Notes: generated from the letters alone by a model not told the origin. Numbered from the stretch's first letter, positions 9,862 to 20,861 are shown. The stretch: 64,000 nucleotides of DNA from an uncultured Collinsella sp. (GCA_902470765.1 CABRHW010000001.1:152549-216548); one strand, 5' to 3'. Numbers and translations: made by a program.

Positions 9862-9888
9862 AAAGCTCCCGAAAACGGGGGCTTTTTT
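9862..9888 (+). terminator. Terminator after tRNA-Ser(CGA)
   Basis: AAAGCTCCCG pairs with CGGGGGCTTT (one G-U) around AAAA, followed by a T-run. Confidence 0.88.
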
Positions 9889-9914
9889 GTTTAGAGTCCC
9901 TTACAAGCAAATAC

Positions 9915-10055
9915 GGCGGAGGAGGAGGGATTCGAACCCGCCAGGGCGCGGAGCGTAAAGAAAACGCGCCAGTGGCGCGTTTTTAGCGCAGCGCGGTCGG
10001 CGTAAGCCGACCGGATAAATTTTGAGCGCTGCTCAAAATTTGGACATCTCTCCTA
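9915..10055. repeat. tRNA-linked hairpin element (Ser copy)
   Basis: It begins with an exact inverted 25-nt copy of the tRNA-Ser(CGA) 3' end (9915-9939). The linker CCAGGGCGCGGAGCG follows, then three hairpins: AAAACGCGCC/GGCGCGTTTT (9961-9983), CGGTCGGC/GCCGACCG with GTAA loop (9994-10013) and AAATTTTGAGC/GCTCAAAATTT (10017-10041). The same order occurs after tRNA-Gly (53531-53672) and tRNA-Lys (62408-62531). The extent of the right end is uncertain. The ~220 bases from here to the channel gene show no other gene. Confidence 0.7.
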
Positions 10056-10277
10056 TTCAGCCACGCCCCCATTGCTTTCGATTTCACCTTGAATCTCAAA
10101 CATGTACGTCACCCTCCAAAACCGACATTTTTCGACATCTTTGAAGGCTGATGTATATGTTTGGTACCCATGACCGTTCCCAGTCCCGACCGTTTGCCGA
10201 GCAATAGGGTCGCAATCGGCGCCGAACATGTACTATGTACGGGCATTGTCCAAATCCGTAATCCAAAGGACCCCATC

Positions 10278-10967
10278 TTGCCCGTCGTCGCCGCTATGAC
10301 CGTTACCTCACACGCCACGGATGCCATGGTCGCCATCCCGTTTTGGCTCGAAATGTTCGCCGTCGTCGCGGCTTCAATCTCGGGCGTGTTGGTCGCGCGC
10401 GAGCACAAGCTCGACCTGGTGGGTGCAGTTGCGCTCGCCGTGGTCTGTGGCTTGGGCGGCGGTCTTTTACGCGACATGACGCTGCAGGTGGGCAACGTCT
10501 ACATCCTCAACCAGCCAATGGCGCTGCCGCTTTCCATTGCCACGGCAGCCATCATCTATATTTTCCCGGCAATCGTCGACAAGCCCGAAAAACTCATTCC
10601 CCTGCTCGACATCATCTCGGTCGGCATCTACGCCGCCACTGGAGCAGACAAGGCGCTGGTCTACGGCTTTGCACCGGCGGTGTGCATCATGATGGGCTTT
10701 TTCACCGCGGTGGGCGGCGGCATGTTGCGCGATGGCTTTATGGGCGTGGTTCCGGGCATTTTCCAACGTACTAACTTTTATGCCATCGCCGCCATCGCCG
10801 GATCGACAAGCTATGTGTGTCTCGTTATGAGCGGCATTATGAGCAATGTCGCCGCGCTGGTCGTATGCGTTGTCGTGACCATGGGTCTGCGCTGGCTCTC
10901 GCTGCGCTTTGACATCAAAAGCCCCACCGAAGAAGATATCGCGCGCTTCTTGCACCGTAAAAAGTAA
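10278..10967 (+). CDS. TRIC/UPF0126-type membrane channel protein
   Basis: Small membrane protein of the family related to trimeric intracellular cation channels (E. coli YicG type). About seven hydrophobic helices are arranged as two similar halves. Each half carries the hallmark glycine-rich motif GGGLLRD or GGGMLRD before a helix. At ~229 aa it is family size. TTG 10278 is chosen because AAAGGA lies 7 nt upstream; ATG 10296 is the alternative. It stands alone between the tRNA-Ser locus and the next gene. The transported ion is not predictable. Confidence 0.87.
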   Translation: MPVVAAMTVTSHATDAMVAIPFWLEMFAVVAASISGVLVAREHKLDLVGAVALAVVCGLGGGLLRDMTLQVGNVYILNQPMALPLSIATAAIIYIFPAIVDKPEKLIPLLDIISVGIYAATGADKALVYGFAPAVCIMMGFFTAVGGGMLRDGFMGVVPGIFQRTNFYAIAAIAGSTSYVCLVMSGIMSNVAALVVCVVVTMGLRWLSLRFDIKSPTEEDIARFLHRKK

Positions 10968-11073
10968 ACAGCACGGCACGACCCTTCGAAATGCAACCGA
11001 GAGGTTCTTTTAGAGCGCCCACGCGTTGGGTACCCTGTTAGGTGTATGTCGAGCATCTGACGAAGGATTCACT

Positions 11074-12219
11074 ATGCCCTGTAATCAATTCCCGTCGACC
11101 CAGCGCCGTAAAGCGTGGGTCCGCATCACGATCCTATTCGCGCTCGTCGCCCTAGCGGTCACCGCACTTCCCACGGCGTCGTTCGCCGGCACAGACACCG
11201 CAGGCAACGTACTTGCGACCGACAATGACGCCAATTCGTCCGGCGTCGAAGGTGACCTGTACTGGGCAGGTCAGGCCCTCAACTTGGACGATGCGTCCAT
11301 CGGCCGCGACATAATTGCAGCAGGCGAGAGCCTCTCCATCCGCGACTGCACGGTGGGCGGCGCCGTCCGCTTGGCGGCGCGCACCATCGACATTGCCAAG
11401 ACTACGGTTGATGGCAGCGTGACCGTTGCCGGCCAGCATGTCGTGCTCAATTCCGACAGCACCGCCAACTGTTTCTATGCGATAGGCGAGACGGTTGCCC
11501 TGCGCGGCTCTACCAAGTCGGCAGCGCTCGCGGGCGATACGGTGACTATCGATGGCACCGTCGAGGGCGATGTCGAGGTTTGGGCCGATAAGCTCATCCT
11601 GGGCAAGAACGCCCACATCACCGGCACCGTGAACGCGCACGTCTCCGAGGACCCCGAGCGCGCCGCGGGAGCCGAGGTCGGCGCGCTCAAGATCGACCGC
11701 ACCGAGAGCGAGGATACTTCCACCGTTAACGATGTCATCGGCGGTATCGTCGCCGCGGCACTCTCGACCTGCTTCATCGCCCTGCTGCTCGAACTCGTCT
11801 TTCCGCGCGCAACCGCCAGCGCCGCCGGCATGCTCCACCAGCGCCCCATGCCCCTGTGGGTGAGCGGTCTTCTGGGCACGATTGCTATCGTCCCCGCCGT
11901 CCTACTGCTAATTATCTCTATCGCTGGTCTGTCGCTTGCCGGAGCCCTCATGTGCGGTGTTATTGGCATCGCGCTGGTGTCGAGTGCCTTTGCAGGGTGC
12001 GCGATCGCGCGCATGGTCGGACACAGCCAGAACCGCTACGCCATGGCGGCCGCCGGCGGCGTGATCGCAGGTGCACTTACGGCAATCCCCCTCGTAGGCG
12101 ATTTCATCAGCGGCGTGGCCTTTGTCTTCACGCTCGGCTATGTTATCCAGATCATCTGGCGCAACGCTCACCTCAAGTCGCAACAGCCGGCCAACACGCC
12201 AGGACTCCCCACCGTCTAG
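11074..12219 (+). CDS. Secreted bactofilin-like repeat protein with C-terminal membrane domain
   Basis: A signal-type N-terminus (hydrophobic ~18-38, ending ASFAG) leads into ~140 residues of short hydrophobic repeats such as GRDIIAAGESLSIRDCTVGG and DGTVEGDVEVWADKLILGKN. This pattern fits the right-handed beta-helix of bactofilin-like/polymer-forming proteins. From ~residue 225 on there are four or five hydrophobic helices. So the helix domain is probably outside the cytoplasm and tethered, unlike classical cytoplasmic bactofilins. AAGGA lies 6 nt before ATG 11074. A strong terminator follows. The function is unknown. Confidence 0.78.
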   Translation: MPCNQFPSTQRRKAWVRITILFALVALAVTALPTASFAGTDTAGNVLATDNDANSSGVEGDLYWAGQALNLDDASIGRDIIAAGESLSIRDCTVGGAVRLAARTIDIAKTTVDGSVTVAGQHVVLNSDSTANCFYAIGETVALRGSTKSAALAGDTVTIDGTVEGDVEVWADKLILGKNAHITGTVNAHVSEDPERAAGAEVGALKIDRTESEDTSTVNDVIGGIVAAALSTCFIALLLELVFPRATASAAGMLHQRPMPLWVSGLLGTIAIVPAVLLLIISIAGLSLAGALMCGVIGIALVSSAFAGCAIARMVGHSQNRYAMAAAGGVIAGALTAIPLVGDFISGVAFVFTLGYVIQIIWRNAHLKSQQPANTPGLPTV

Positions 12220-12225
12220 CAGCCA

Positions 12226-12260
12226 ACCACCACAAAGATGCCAAGCACCTTTGTGGTGGT
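12226..12260 (+). other. Perfect 12-bp hairpin after the bactofilin-like gene
   Basis: ACCACCACAAAG (12226-12237) pairs with CTTTGTGGTGGT (12249-12260) across an 11-nt loop, but there is no T-run. It may protect the 3' end or be a factor-dependent terminator. Confidence 0.55.
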
Positions 12261-12294
12261 GCAAGAGGGTCAGGTTTCTTTGCATCAACAAACG

Positions 12295-12337
12295 AAGCGG
12301 GGCACCCGATCGCATCGACCGGGTGCCCCGCTTTTTC
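12295..12337 (+). terminator. Strong terminator
   Basis: AAGCGGGGCACCCG pairs with CGGGTGCCCCGCTT followed by TTT, 75 nt after the bactofilin-like gene. Confidence 0.92.
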
Positions 12338-12378
12338 ATGTCTCGTGTTGATACTCGAGGCGAACAGCTACTCCTCAA

Positions 12379-12482
12379 AACCGTCGGCGTGCCCTCAGCA
12401 AACGTCATGGCCACCGGGGCCATGACGCCGCCGTAAGTCTGGCGGTTACTGTCAGGCGGGCGATGTTCTTGGTTGTCTTCAT
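12379..12482 (-). pseudogene. Frameshifted remnant of a secreted protein's signal peptide
   Basis: Downstream of the pilus genes, a good Shine-Dalgarno (AGAGGA, 6 nt) precedes ATG 12482 and MKTTKNIARLTVTA, a typical signal-peptide start. The hydrophobic continuation MAPVAMTFAEGTPTV is in a different frame (offset of two bases), and neither frame goes on into a pilin. This looks like the 5' end of a third secreted or pilus gene whose body was lost. A real short peptide cannot be excluded. The surrounding 12338-12602 shows nothing else. Confidence 0.45.
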
Positions 12483-12602
12483 GTTTGGTCCTCTTTCTTG
12501 GAGGGTTCTCTAGTAACTTTTTTAAAAACCAATGATCATCAGGTCGGTAGGCCTGCGCGTCACTCGCTACGGAAGCAGTACGCCACTGAGCAAGGGGGGC
12601 AA

Positions 12603-14255
12603 TTATTTTTCACGGCGACCTCCTCCTCGCTTGATGACGAACGCGACAACAATAGCCGCCACTCCGATGGCAGCCAAAACCGCCACCAGTACCAACGTTC
12701 TATCTCCCGTCGAGGGCATAAAGCCTCGAATTGTTTCTTTGCTTGGGGTGTTGATCACCGACAGCTCAATCGAACCCGTCCCGGCATCGGCGGTATCAAC
12801 CCGCAGGGGGCTTTCGACCGATACGGTCACCTTGGGCTTCGCGGCTGCTACCTGTTTAACGTCCAGACCCTCAGACGCAACCGTCACCGCTCGCTTGCCC
12901 TCAAAGGCGATGTATCCCTTGGGAGCCGTGACCTCCTCGACGGTGTAGACACCCGCGTCCACACCGCTCAATTCCACATGGCCATCCGCGCCCGTGATGA
13001 CGTACGCGTCGGCATCCGTCGACCACGAGCCGTCGGTCGTTAGGATGCGCCCGCGGTCATCGATGATGCGCAGCTTGGCACTCGCGAGCGGTTTATCGTC
13101 CGAGCTCGAGCGCTTGATGAGGCTGAGTCCCCAGGTATAGGCCGTGGCGTCATCGCTCGGCGTATGGGTGAATCCGGCATCGCCGGACTGGTCGGCGAGG
13201 GGAGAGCGCGGGTAGCGCAGGTAGACCTCGTTGGGGTTGCCCTTGGTGGCGCCTCGATTGCAGTTGGCCCCCAACGGCGCATTGTAGACAGCAACCACGC
13301 GGGCGCCCGCGGTGAAGGCGTCGGCCCCGCCGAGCGCGGCGATCAGGTCGCCGGTGCGCACGGTGAAGGCCTTGCCGTCCGCCGCTACCTTGGTGGCGCA
13401 CTGGGCCGTGATATCGGTCCAGCCCTTCGCGGGCTCGGTGTCGGCTCGGCCGTCCTTGCCGGTCTGGACGGCGTCGAAGCCACCGTCCGCGCCCGCTGCC
13501 GCGTACACGCGCATGCTCGCGGCCACCTTGGAGGGGTCGAGCCCCGCGCTCATGGTGTCGACGAACCGCACCGCATAGGTGTCGTAGGCCGTGAGCCCCG
13601 CCGGGACCGTGGCCGAGAGGCGCCAGTACAGGTCGTCGCCGACCGTGGCGTCGGCGGCCTTGCCCCAGGCGGCGGTGCTGTCCTCCAGCACGTGCTTTTG
13701 GACCTTGGGCGTCGCCGCCTTGGGCTTGACGGTGACGGCGGCGCCGCCGACCAGGGCCATGATCGGCGCGGTGCCGGCCTCGTTCTGGGAAATGGCCTCG
13801 TCGTCGGCGACGATGAGCCAGTAGCCACAGGGCAGCTCGGCCGTCGTGCCCGCGTTAAGGGCCACGGACACGGCGCCTGCTTTGACAATTGCGCGGGCAA
13901 GTTTTGCCGTCAGCGTGGTCGTCATGAGCCCGTCGGCATTCATCCATTCGGCAGCCTCTTGCGCCGTCGATGTCGAGCTATCGAGCCCCGCATCATGTAG
14001 CACCGAAAGAGCAGTTTGACGAACCGTGTCATTCGCCCACGTTACGTCAGTTGCAATTTTTTGGCCAGCATCGTCATCGTCGGCAACGGTCGCCGAAAAG
14101 AGCCGGTACGCGTCATACCGCGTCGCAACCGTACCGTCCACCGTAATGGCACCAGTATCGGCAGCATGAACCGTCCCAGGGGCAATCGCGAAAGACAGAA
14201 TAGCGACCATGATTATCGTCGCGGCAGCTAACAAGCGGCGGTTAAGCCTACTCAC
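12603..14255 (-). CDS. Isopeptide-forming shaft-type pilin, LPXTG-like anchored
   Basis: Probable major pilin of a sortase-assembled pilus. A signal peptide ends near VHAAD (~residue 32). A middle region contains VQKHV, a GDDLYWRLSATVP segment and GNPNEVYLRYPRSP, the pattern of fimbrial D2-type isopeptide domains. A SpaA/Cna-B module with the conserved Glu motif YTVEEVTAPKGY follows. The C-terminus is a variant sorting signal, MPSTG, then a hydrophobic helix and RGGGRREK. The start GTG 14255 has GAGGTGG 5 nt upstream and overlaps the previous stop by 8 nt, so translation is coupled to the adhesin. No sortase gene is nearby. Confidence 0.85.
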   Translation of the reverse strand: MSRLNRRLLAAATIIMVAILSFAIAPGTVHAADTGAITVDGTVATRYDAYRLFSATVADDDDAGQKIATDVTWANDTVRQTALSVLHDAGLDSSTSTAQEAAEWMNADGLMTTTLTAKLARAIVKAGAVSVALNAGTTAELPCGYWLIVADDEAISQNEAGTAPIMALVGGAAVTVKPKAATPKVQKHVLEDSTAAWGKAADATVGDDLYWRLSATVPAGLTAYDTYAVRFVDTMSAGLDPSKVAASMRVYAAAGADGGFDAVQTGKDGRADTEPAKGWTDITAQCATKVAADGKAFTVRTGDLIAALGGADAFTAGARVVAVYNAPLGANCNRGATKGNPNEVYLRYPRSPLADQSGDAGFTHTPSDDATAYTWGLSLIKRSSSDDKPLASAKLRIIDDRGRILTTDGSWSTDADAYVITGADGHVELSGVDAGVYTVEEVTAPKGYIAFEGKRAVTVASEGLDVKQVAAAKPKVTVSVESPLRVDTADAGTGSIELSVINTPSKETIRGFMPSTGDRTLVLVAVLAAIGVAAIVVAFVIKRGGGRREK

Positions 14256-17200
14256 GGCTACCACCTCGATCCCGATCGCGATGGCGACGAGCATGCATCC
14301 ATGTCGCAGCAAAACACAGCATCGAAGCGCCGGCCAGATATGTCATAGTCAAACCAGCACCGCCTGCCTCAGGAAGCGTGGTCGAATATTTGTTGGTAAA
14401 GGTCGGCGGAATTGTAGAGCCGTTGTCGTAGGTGACCTCGGTGTTTAGCTTTCCCTCTCCGTTGGTCACGACAATCTGAACCTCATGTTTGGTCATGTCA
14501 TAGGCGATGTGGTCCTTGACATTATTCTCGGCACCCTGGGGGACGACCTCGGAGATGGTGTAGCGGTACTCGCCGGCCTTGTTGTACTCGACATTGAAGG
14601 AGACGTTGCCCTCGGCGTTATTGGTCACTGTCTGGAGCACTTTACCCTCGGCGTCCTTAAGCGCAAACGAAAACTGCCCCGCCTTGAATGTCCCACCTGC
14701 GAGCACCTTCTCTGCCTTGATATCCGCAGTCCCCGTTAGGCGATTGTCATAGACCCAAATATCATCCTTTTTGGCATCACCTATGATTTCGGCGTTTTTG
14801 ACGACGGCTCTTGCCTCAGCTAGTGCTTCTTGGTAACCCTCGTCGTTCGCGCTGCCCCTGAGCATAATCCAGACGGGCTGCTGCGTTACGGCATAGCCCG
14901 TGGGCGCTTTCGTCTCTACGAGCTGGTAGAGCACGCAATTACCCATCTTCTTGTCGCTCGTGCCAAACGAGATTTTGCCGTTGACATCGGTTGTAGCAGT
15001 GCCGAACAGCGTTCTGGCACTCTCCATGTCCTCCAGATTTTTCGCTTGGTCCATATCCACGCTATAGAGCTTGAACTCCGCCCCCTCAAGCGTCGCGCTG
15101 ACCTGCTGGGCGTCGTACTTGGTCATCGTGATGCTGTAGCCGTTGCCGCCCGCGCTGGCGGACGCATTTTGAATCTTCCAATTTTGCTCGTCGATCGCCG
15201 AGCCTTCCTTCACACCCGTAAGCTCGGCGGTATTGGAAAGAGACACCTCTTCACCGAGGTTTCCGGTCGGGATAACCTCGTACTCGACCTTGAGGTATTT
15301 CTCGTCGGGCACATTAAGCGTCAACTTCGTGCGAGTGCCAGATTCGCCTGGGACCTGCTCCATCTTCGACAAATAGTCCTTCTGGGACAGCGCAACCCAG
15401 CCACCGTTCACGCGCTCATAGACCTTAAGCGTCGACGGCACCAGCGTGCACTTGGCATCCATGGTATCGACGAGCTCAAGGAAGTCGGTGCCATTTTTAA
15501 GGGCAACGGCAGACTCGTTAACAAGAATGGTGTATTTGATGCGATTGCTATTGGCAACCTGCTCGCCGGACTTTTTGATGACGTTGTTCTTAATGATGAC
15601 GTCACCTTTACCGGAATCGAACTTTTTAACTCCTGACCCCGCGCTGGCCTTGTTGGTGAACTTCACCTCGTTTGTGGAGGTATCGAGCTCACCGCGCTTG
15701 ACCGCCGTCTTGTACGTGAGCTTTGCGTAGCCGGCATAGCTTTCAAGCTTAGTCGTAGGAATAGAAAAGGTGACAGTGTTGCCATCACTCTTGACACTAT
15801 CGGTGACAAGCGGTTGGCTATCAACGACCGTCTCGGCCTCGCTTCCGCGATGGAGCCCCGTATGTTTATCATAGGGGTTCTGCACGAGCGTATACTTTGC
15901 GGAATTCGTAACATAGCTCATACCATCCGGAAGACTATCAACGATATTCAGCGGTTTCCCGCCCAGCTTTCCAGCTCCATAGTATTCGAACTCGCCATTT
16001 GCGCCCTTATTACCCTTTTGGCGGTTTGCATACACCGTCCAGTCGACGATCCAGGCGCCCTTCTCATCCGAGCCGTCAACGGTATGCCAATCGAAGTTCT
16101 CAACCCAAGACACCTTCGACTCCGCTTCCGGCTTCTCGACCGCGGGCGTCGTTTCCCGGTTGACAACGTACATAACGGGGTCGGTAAACGACCGCTGAAG
16201 TTTCAGATTCGGTGCTTCGACCGATGCGAAGTTTGAGTACCAGCCCGACAGCGCTTCTGATGTGGTGACGTAGGTGATAACGGCGTAGTCCTCGTTCTCG
16301 AGAGCGGCTTTCACTTTGTCGGTAACGATGATTTTGAGGTCGTAGTTTTTCTTTGTTTCATTACCCGGATAGCTGGTCGTTGGTCTCCAGTCGGTGCCCG
16401 GAACCAGCTCGGTATTGCCGATTTTAATGGCAATGGAGCTTTCGTCGACACCAAGTTTCTGCGACCATGCCGACTGAAACGTGTCCTTCACCGTCACCTC
16501 GCCTGGATGGGCTGCATTGACGATCGCCTTCAGCGCGACCTTCGTCTCCCACGTCGCCCTGCCCGTCGTCGCCGCCTCATCGTATCTCACGAGCCTCTTG
16601 GTGATCGGCACAACACCCGTCAGCTGCGGCGTGAAACTACCTTCATCGGTACCGGAAACGGAGCCTTTACGCTCGATGGTCGCGTTGTTGCGCACGGTGT
16701 CGTACGGGCTCGTGTCGTTCATCTTGGTGTGATAAACGATGCAGTAAGTGGCGTACTTATCCTTAAGGTTGTCCTGGAACGTATAGGAAAAGGAATTCTC
16801 CTTTGGGTCAAGGCTGCCTTTCCCAATCTCGACTCCACTCGCCTCCGAGTCGCCTTTGTAAACCGTAAAGTAGTTGCCCGTATACGTCTGTTTTCCGTCC
16901 AGCGTGTCAATGAACTCGTAGCCGCTCATGTCGGTCTTAAGCTCGCCCTGGTTGAGCGTAACCGTCCACTTGATGTCAGACGGCGTGCTATTGCGGTCGC
17001 TGGACTTGTTAATCATGTCGTAGCGGAACGGGCTGGGGGCAGCCGTAACCGTGTGCTCCTGGTGATCATTGGCACCGCCCCACCCCCACGTTACCGTGTT
17101 CTTGGATGTTTCCTGAAGGTCAATCCACTCGCCGTTGTTCGCGGCAACGCCGCTCTTCAGCACCGTTTCGTACGTGATCTCGTGGTCGCCCCGGGAAAGG

Positions 17201-18000
17201 TTGCCCAGATTGTCAATGGTCGCAGTCTGACCGTTGATCGTCGGCTGCGGATCGAGCTTCTTGTCATCGAGCGTGAAGCTGCCGCCCACAAACTCAAAGT
17301 TGCCGCCCAGCACGTCAGTGAACTTGACGTTCGTGGCGTACGACTCGACGCTAAGCTTGACAGTCCAGATGACCTTGGCCACGCCGTCGGCTCCCTGGGA
17401 GAAGGCTCCCGATTTCTCCCCTTTGACGGCGCCATCCGTAGTTGGAATATTGATTGATCCCGCACCGGGGAACTTGATAGGTGTACTGCTGTCCGAGCCA
17501 GCGTTCTTATTTGCTAACTCAAATGAAAAATTGGCTCCGACAAAAATTTCCGCAGGGTTTTTGTCAAGCCAGCTCTTATCAAACGTAAAGATGACCTTAT
17601 TGTCCTCGATTTTCCACGTGCCAGCCTTGTCAGCGGTCGCCTCCGGGCCCTCCATGAGGTTGCCACCAGCGTTATCGTCAACGACGATGGTGCCGGGAAG
17701 CTCATAGACAGCGATATAGTTCTCGGGCGAAGGCGCCTCGCCGCTTTTGAATTGTGCCGAAAAAGCTCCATAGAGCTTCGAAGTAGACGTTACGGCGCCA
17801 TTGAGCTCTTGAGTATGGTTCTCATCGGTATACAGCTTGACCTCAACCGTTGCCGTATCGCCGTTGATCTCAATCGGCGTTGGCGTCGTCACGTCCTCGG
17901 CGCGCACGGGGGCTACGCCGTGAAAAACTGCGGCGGTGAGGCTAATTAAAATGAAGATCAGGGCCGCCATACCCAGCGACCGTGAGCGGTGTGTGTCCAT
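14248..18000 (-). CDS. Large pilus tip/surface adhesin with isopeptide domains, LPEAG anchored
   Basis: A 1250-residue cell-wall surface protein. It has a signal peptide (1-~34, ending PVRAE) and several ~150-residue beta-rich repeats resembling adhesin/DUF11-like stalks. A SpaA-type module (~960-1065) has the Glu motif YQLVETKAPTGY. A Spy0128/FctA-type isopeptide domain (~1088-1207; ADIKAEKVLAGGTFKAG, then YRYTISEVVP) follows, and then the sorting signal LPEAG at ~1209 with a hydrophobic helix and Arg-rich tail. It is first in a two-gene pilus operon with 12603-14255. The ~425-bp upstream region holds a G9 run and an operator-like palindrome. The ligand is unknown. Confidence 0.85.
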   Translation of the reverse strand: MDTHRSRSLGMAALIFILISLTAAVFHGVAPVRAEDVTTPTPIEINGDTATVEVKLYTDENHTQELNGAVTSTSKLYGAFSAQFKSGEAPSPENYIAVYELPGTIVVDDNAGGNLMEGPEATADKAGTWKIEDNKVIFTFDKSWLDKNPAEIFVGANFSFELANKNAGSDSSTPIKFPGAGSINIPTTDGAVKGEKSGAFSQGADGVAKVIWTVKLSVESYATNVKFTDVLGGNFEFVGGSFTLDDKKLDPQPTINGQTATIDNLGNLSRGDHEITYETVLKSGVAANNGEWIDLQETSKNTVTWGWGGANDHQEHTVTAAPSPFRYDMINKSSDRNSTPSDIKWTVTLNQGELKTDMSGYEFIDTLDGKQTYTGNYFTVYKGDSEASGVEIGKGSLDPKENSFSYTFQDNLKDKYATYCIVYHTKMNDTSPYDTVRNNATIERKGSVSGTDEGSFTPQLTGVVPITKRLVRYDEAATTGRATWETKVALKAIVNAAHPGEVTVKDTFQSAWSQKLGVDESSIAIKIGNTELVPGTDWRPTTSYPGNETKKNYDLKIIVTDKVKAALENEDYAVITYVTTSEALSGWYSNFASVEAPNLKLQRSFTDPVMYVVNRETTPAVEKPEAESKVSWVENFDWHTVDGSDEKGAWIVDWTVYANRQKGNKGANGEFEYYGAGKLGGKPLNIVDSLPDGMSYVTNSAKYTLVQNPYDKHTGLHRGSEAETVVDSQPLVTDSVKSDGNTVTFSIPTTKLESYAGYAKLTYKTAVKRGELDTSTNEVKFTNKASAGSGVKKFDSGKGDVIIKNNVIKKSGEQVANSNRIKYTILVNESAVALKNGTDFLELVDTMDAKCTLVPSTLKVYERVNGGWVALSQKDYLSKMEQVPGESGTRTKLTLNVPDEKYLKVEYEVIPTGNLGEEVSLSNTAELTGVKEGSAIDEQNWKIQNASASAGGNGYSITMTKYDAQQVSATLEGAEFKLYSVDMDQAKNLEDMESARTLFGTATTDVNGKISFGTSDKKMGNCVLYQLVETKAPTGYAVTQQPVWIMLRGSANDEGYQEALAEARAVVKNAEIIGDAKKDDIWVYDNRLTGTADIKAEKVLAGGTFKAGQFSFALKDAEGKVLQTVTNNAEGNVSFNVEYNKAGEYRYTISEVVPQGAENNVKDHIAYDMTKHEVQIVVTNGEGKLNTEVTYDNGSTIPPTFTNKYSTTLPEAGGAGLTMTYLAGASMLCFAATWMHARRHRDRDRGGSRE

Positions 18001-18150
18001 AGTTGTCCCCTAATTCCTACAACACGTTGTGGAATACGGCGAATCGTCGGATCGAACACAAACCCCAACATCAACGAGAACCTACCTAGCGCATTGCAAG
18101 AACCCATTGGGGAGCAACTTCTAAGACGGTTCGTCTATGCCACAATGCAT

Positions 18151-18180
18151 AAAATACAATATAGATACCAGTCATGTAAA
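18151..18180 (-). promoter_or_regulatory. Candidate pilus-operon promoter
   Basis: Minus strand -35 TTTACA (18175-18180), an 18-nt spacer and -10 TATTTT (18151-18156), leaving a ~150-nt leader. It lies in an AT-rich stretch, unlike its neighbours. ACTGGTAT occurs twice around it. Confidence 0.4.
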
Positions 18181-18233
18181 CCGCAGGTAAAGAGGTCTTT
18201 TAATTTAATACCAGTTGATATTTACCTGTGACA

Positions 18234-18248
18234 GTTTTGTATCAAAAC
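18234..18248. promoter_or_regulatory. Operator-like palindrome upstream of the pilus genes
   Basis: Perfect inverted repeat GTTTTG-TAT-CAAAAC, ~55 nt upstream of the candidate promoter. It could be an activator site; no regulator is encoded next to it. Confidence 0.4.
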
Positions 18249-18309
18249 GGTTGTATTTCAATGATTCGTGTATATGTTTAAACAACTTAACTTTGCCTGA
18301 AAAACAGCC

Positions 18310-18318
18310 GGGGGGGGG
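18310..18318. repeat. Run of nine G upstream of the pilus operon
   Basis: A homopolymer of nine guanines (preceded by CC) lies between the typA terminator and the pilus promoter region. Such runs can change length by slippage. Whether this one affects pilus expression is inference. Confidence 0.6.
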
Positions 18319-18361
18319 ATAACCTCCTCCACCGTGGTGCAAAGTAACCTGTCCCCTTGCA

Positions 18362-18400
18362 CCAAAAAGGGCGCCGACCATCGCGGTCGGCGCCCTTTCT
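18362..18400 (-). terminator. typA terminator
   Basis: AAAGGGCGCCGACC pairs with GGTCGGCGCCCTTT around five bases. On the minus strand it is followed by TT, 26 nt after the typA stop. Confidence 0.92.
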
Positions 18401-18425
18401 TGTTAGACGTTATAAAGCCCAGCAC

Positions 18426-20264
<1,839 letters not shown>

Positions 20265-20381
20265 GTAGTTCCCCTATCTTCTATCCATATACAAACGGCA
20301 CGCGTATGCGGCCCGCCCAGCGATACAACGCTCAGCGGGAATATTGAGCCTTTTACCGAAAACTCGTTTATTTTAGCGATT

Positions 20382-20831
20382 TTAGATAAGAGGGGTTTCC
20401 TCACCTGCAGGTTCAGGGTCGCTCCACATAAAACCATCGCCGGCACCCATGCCCTCATACAGCACGTATGCCGAAAAACCGCTCTCGAGCGTGGTTTCGA
20501 AGAAGCTCACGAGCAGGGCGTCGTGATAGCCGCCGTCAATTTCGACACAACCGGTGTAGCCGATGGCATAGCGGGCGATGCGGCCCAGACCCTCGTCCTT
20601 AAGACCCATCTTGTGCTCGGAGATAAAGTTGGTGGCCGCCTCGAGGCATGCCTCTTCGCCGTCCTCGTCGAGCGCCGCCAGATATCGGTTGGAAGCAGCG
20701 TCCTCGATCGCCACAACTACGCCCGGGTTCTCGCCGGCGGCAAGGTCGTCCAAGAACGCACCAATCAGGTCACACACCATGGCGTCGAGCTCGGCGGAGA
20801 CGTTACCGGCGTCCTGCATATCCTGTGCCAT
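20382..20831 (-). CDS. Hypothetical acidic protein
   Basis: 149 residues, strongly acidic, with no signal peptide or membrane helix. It starts MAQDMQDAGNVSAELDAMV and includes a small-residue segment (YAIGYTGCVEIDGGYHDALL) and ends in a Pro/Glu-rich tail. I do not recognise a family. AAGG lies ~7 nt before the ATG. It is the last gene of a probable three-gene operon with 20862-21218 and the bifunctional nuclease gene. Base composition and codon use match the neighbours, so it looks real. Confidence 0.65.
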   Translation of the reverse strand: MAQDMQDAGNVSAELDAMVCDLIGAFLDDLAAGENPGVVVAIEDAASNRYLAALDEDGEEACLEAATNFISEHKMGLKDEGLGRIARYAIGYTGCVEIDGGYHDALLVSFFETTLESGFSAYVLYEGMGAGDGFMWSDPEPAGEETPLI

Positions 20832-20861
20832 CTTTAGACCTTCCCATCGAGTCTGGCGTCG

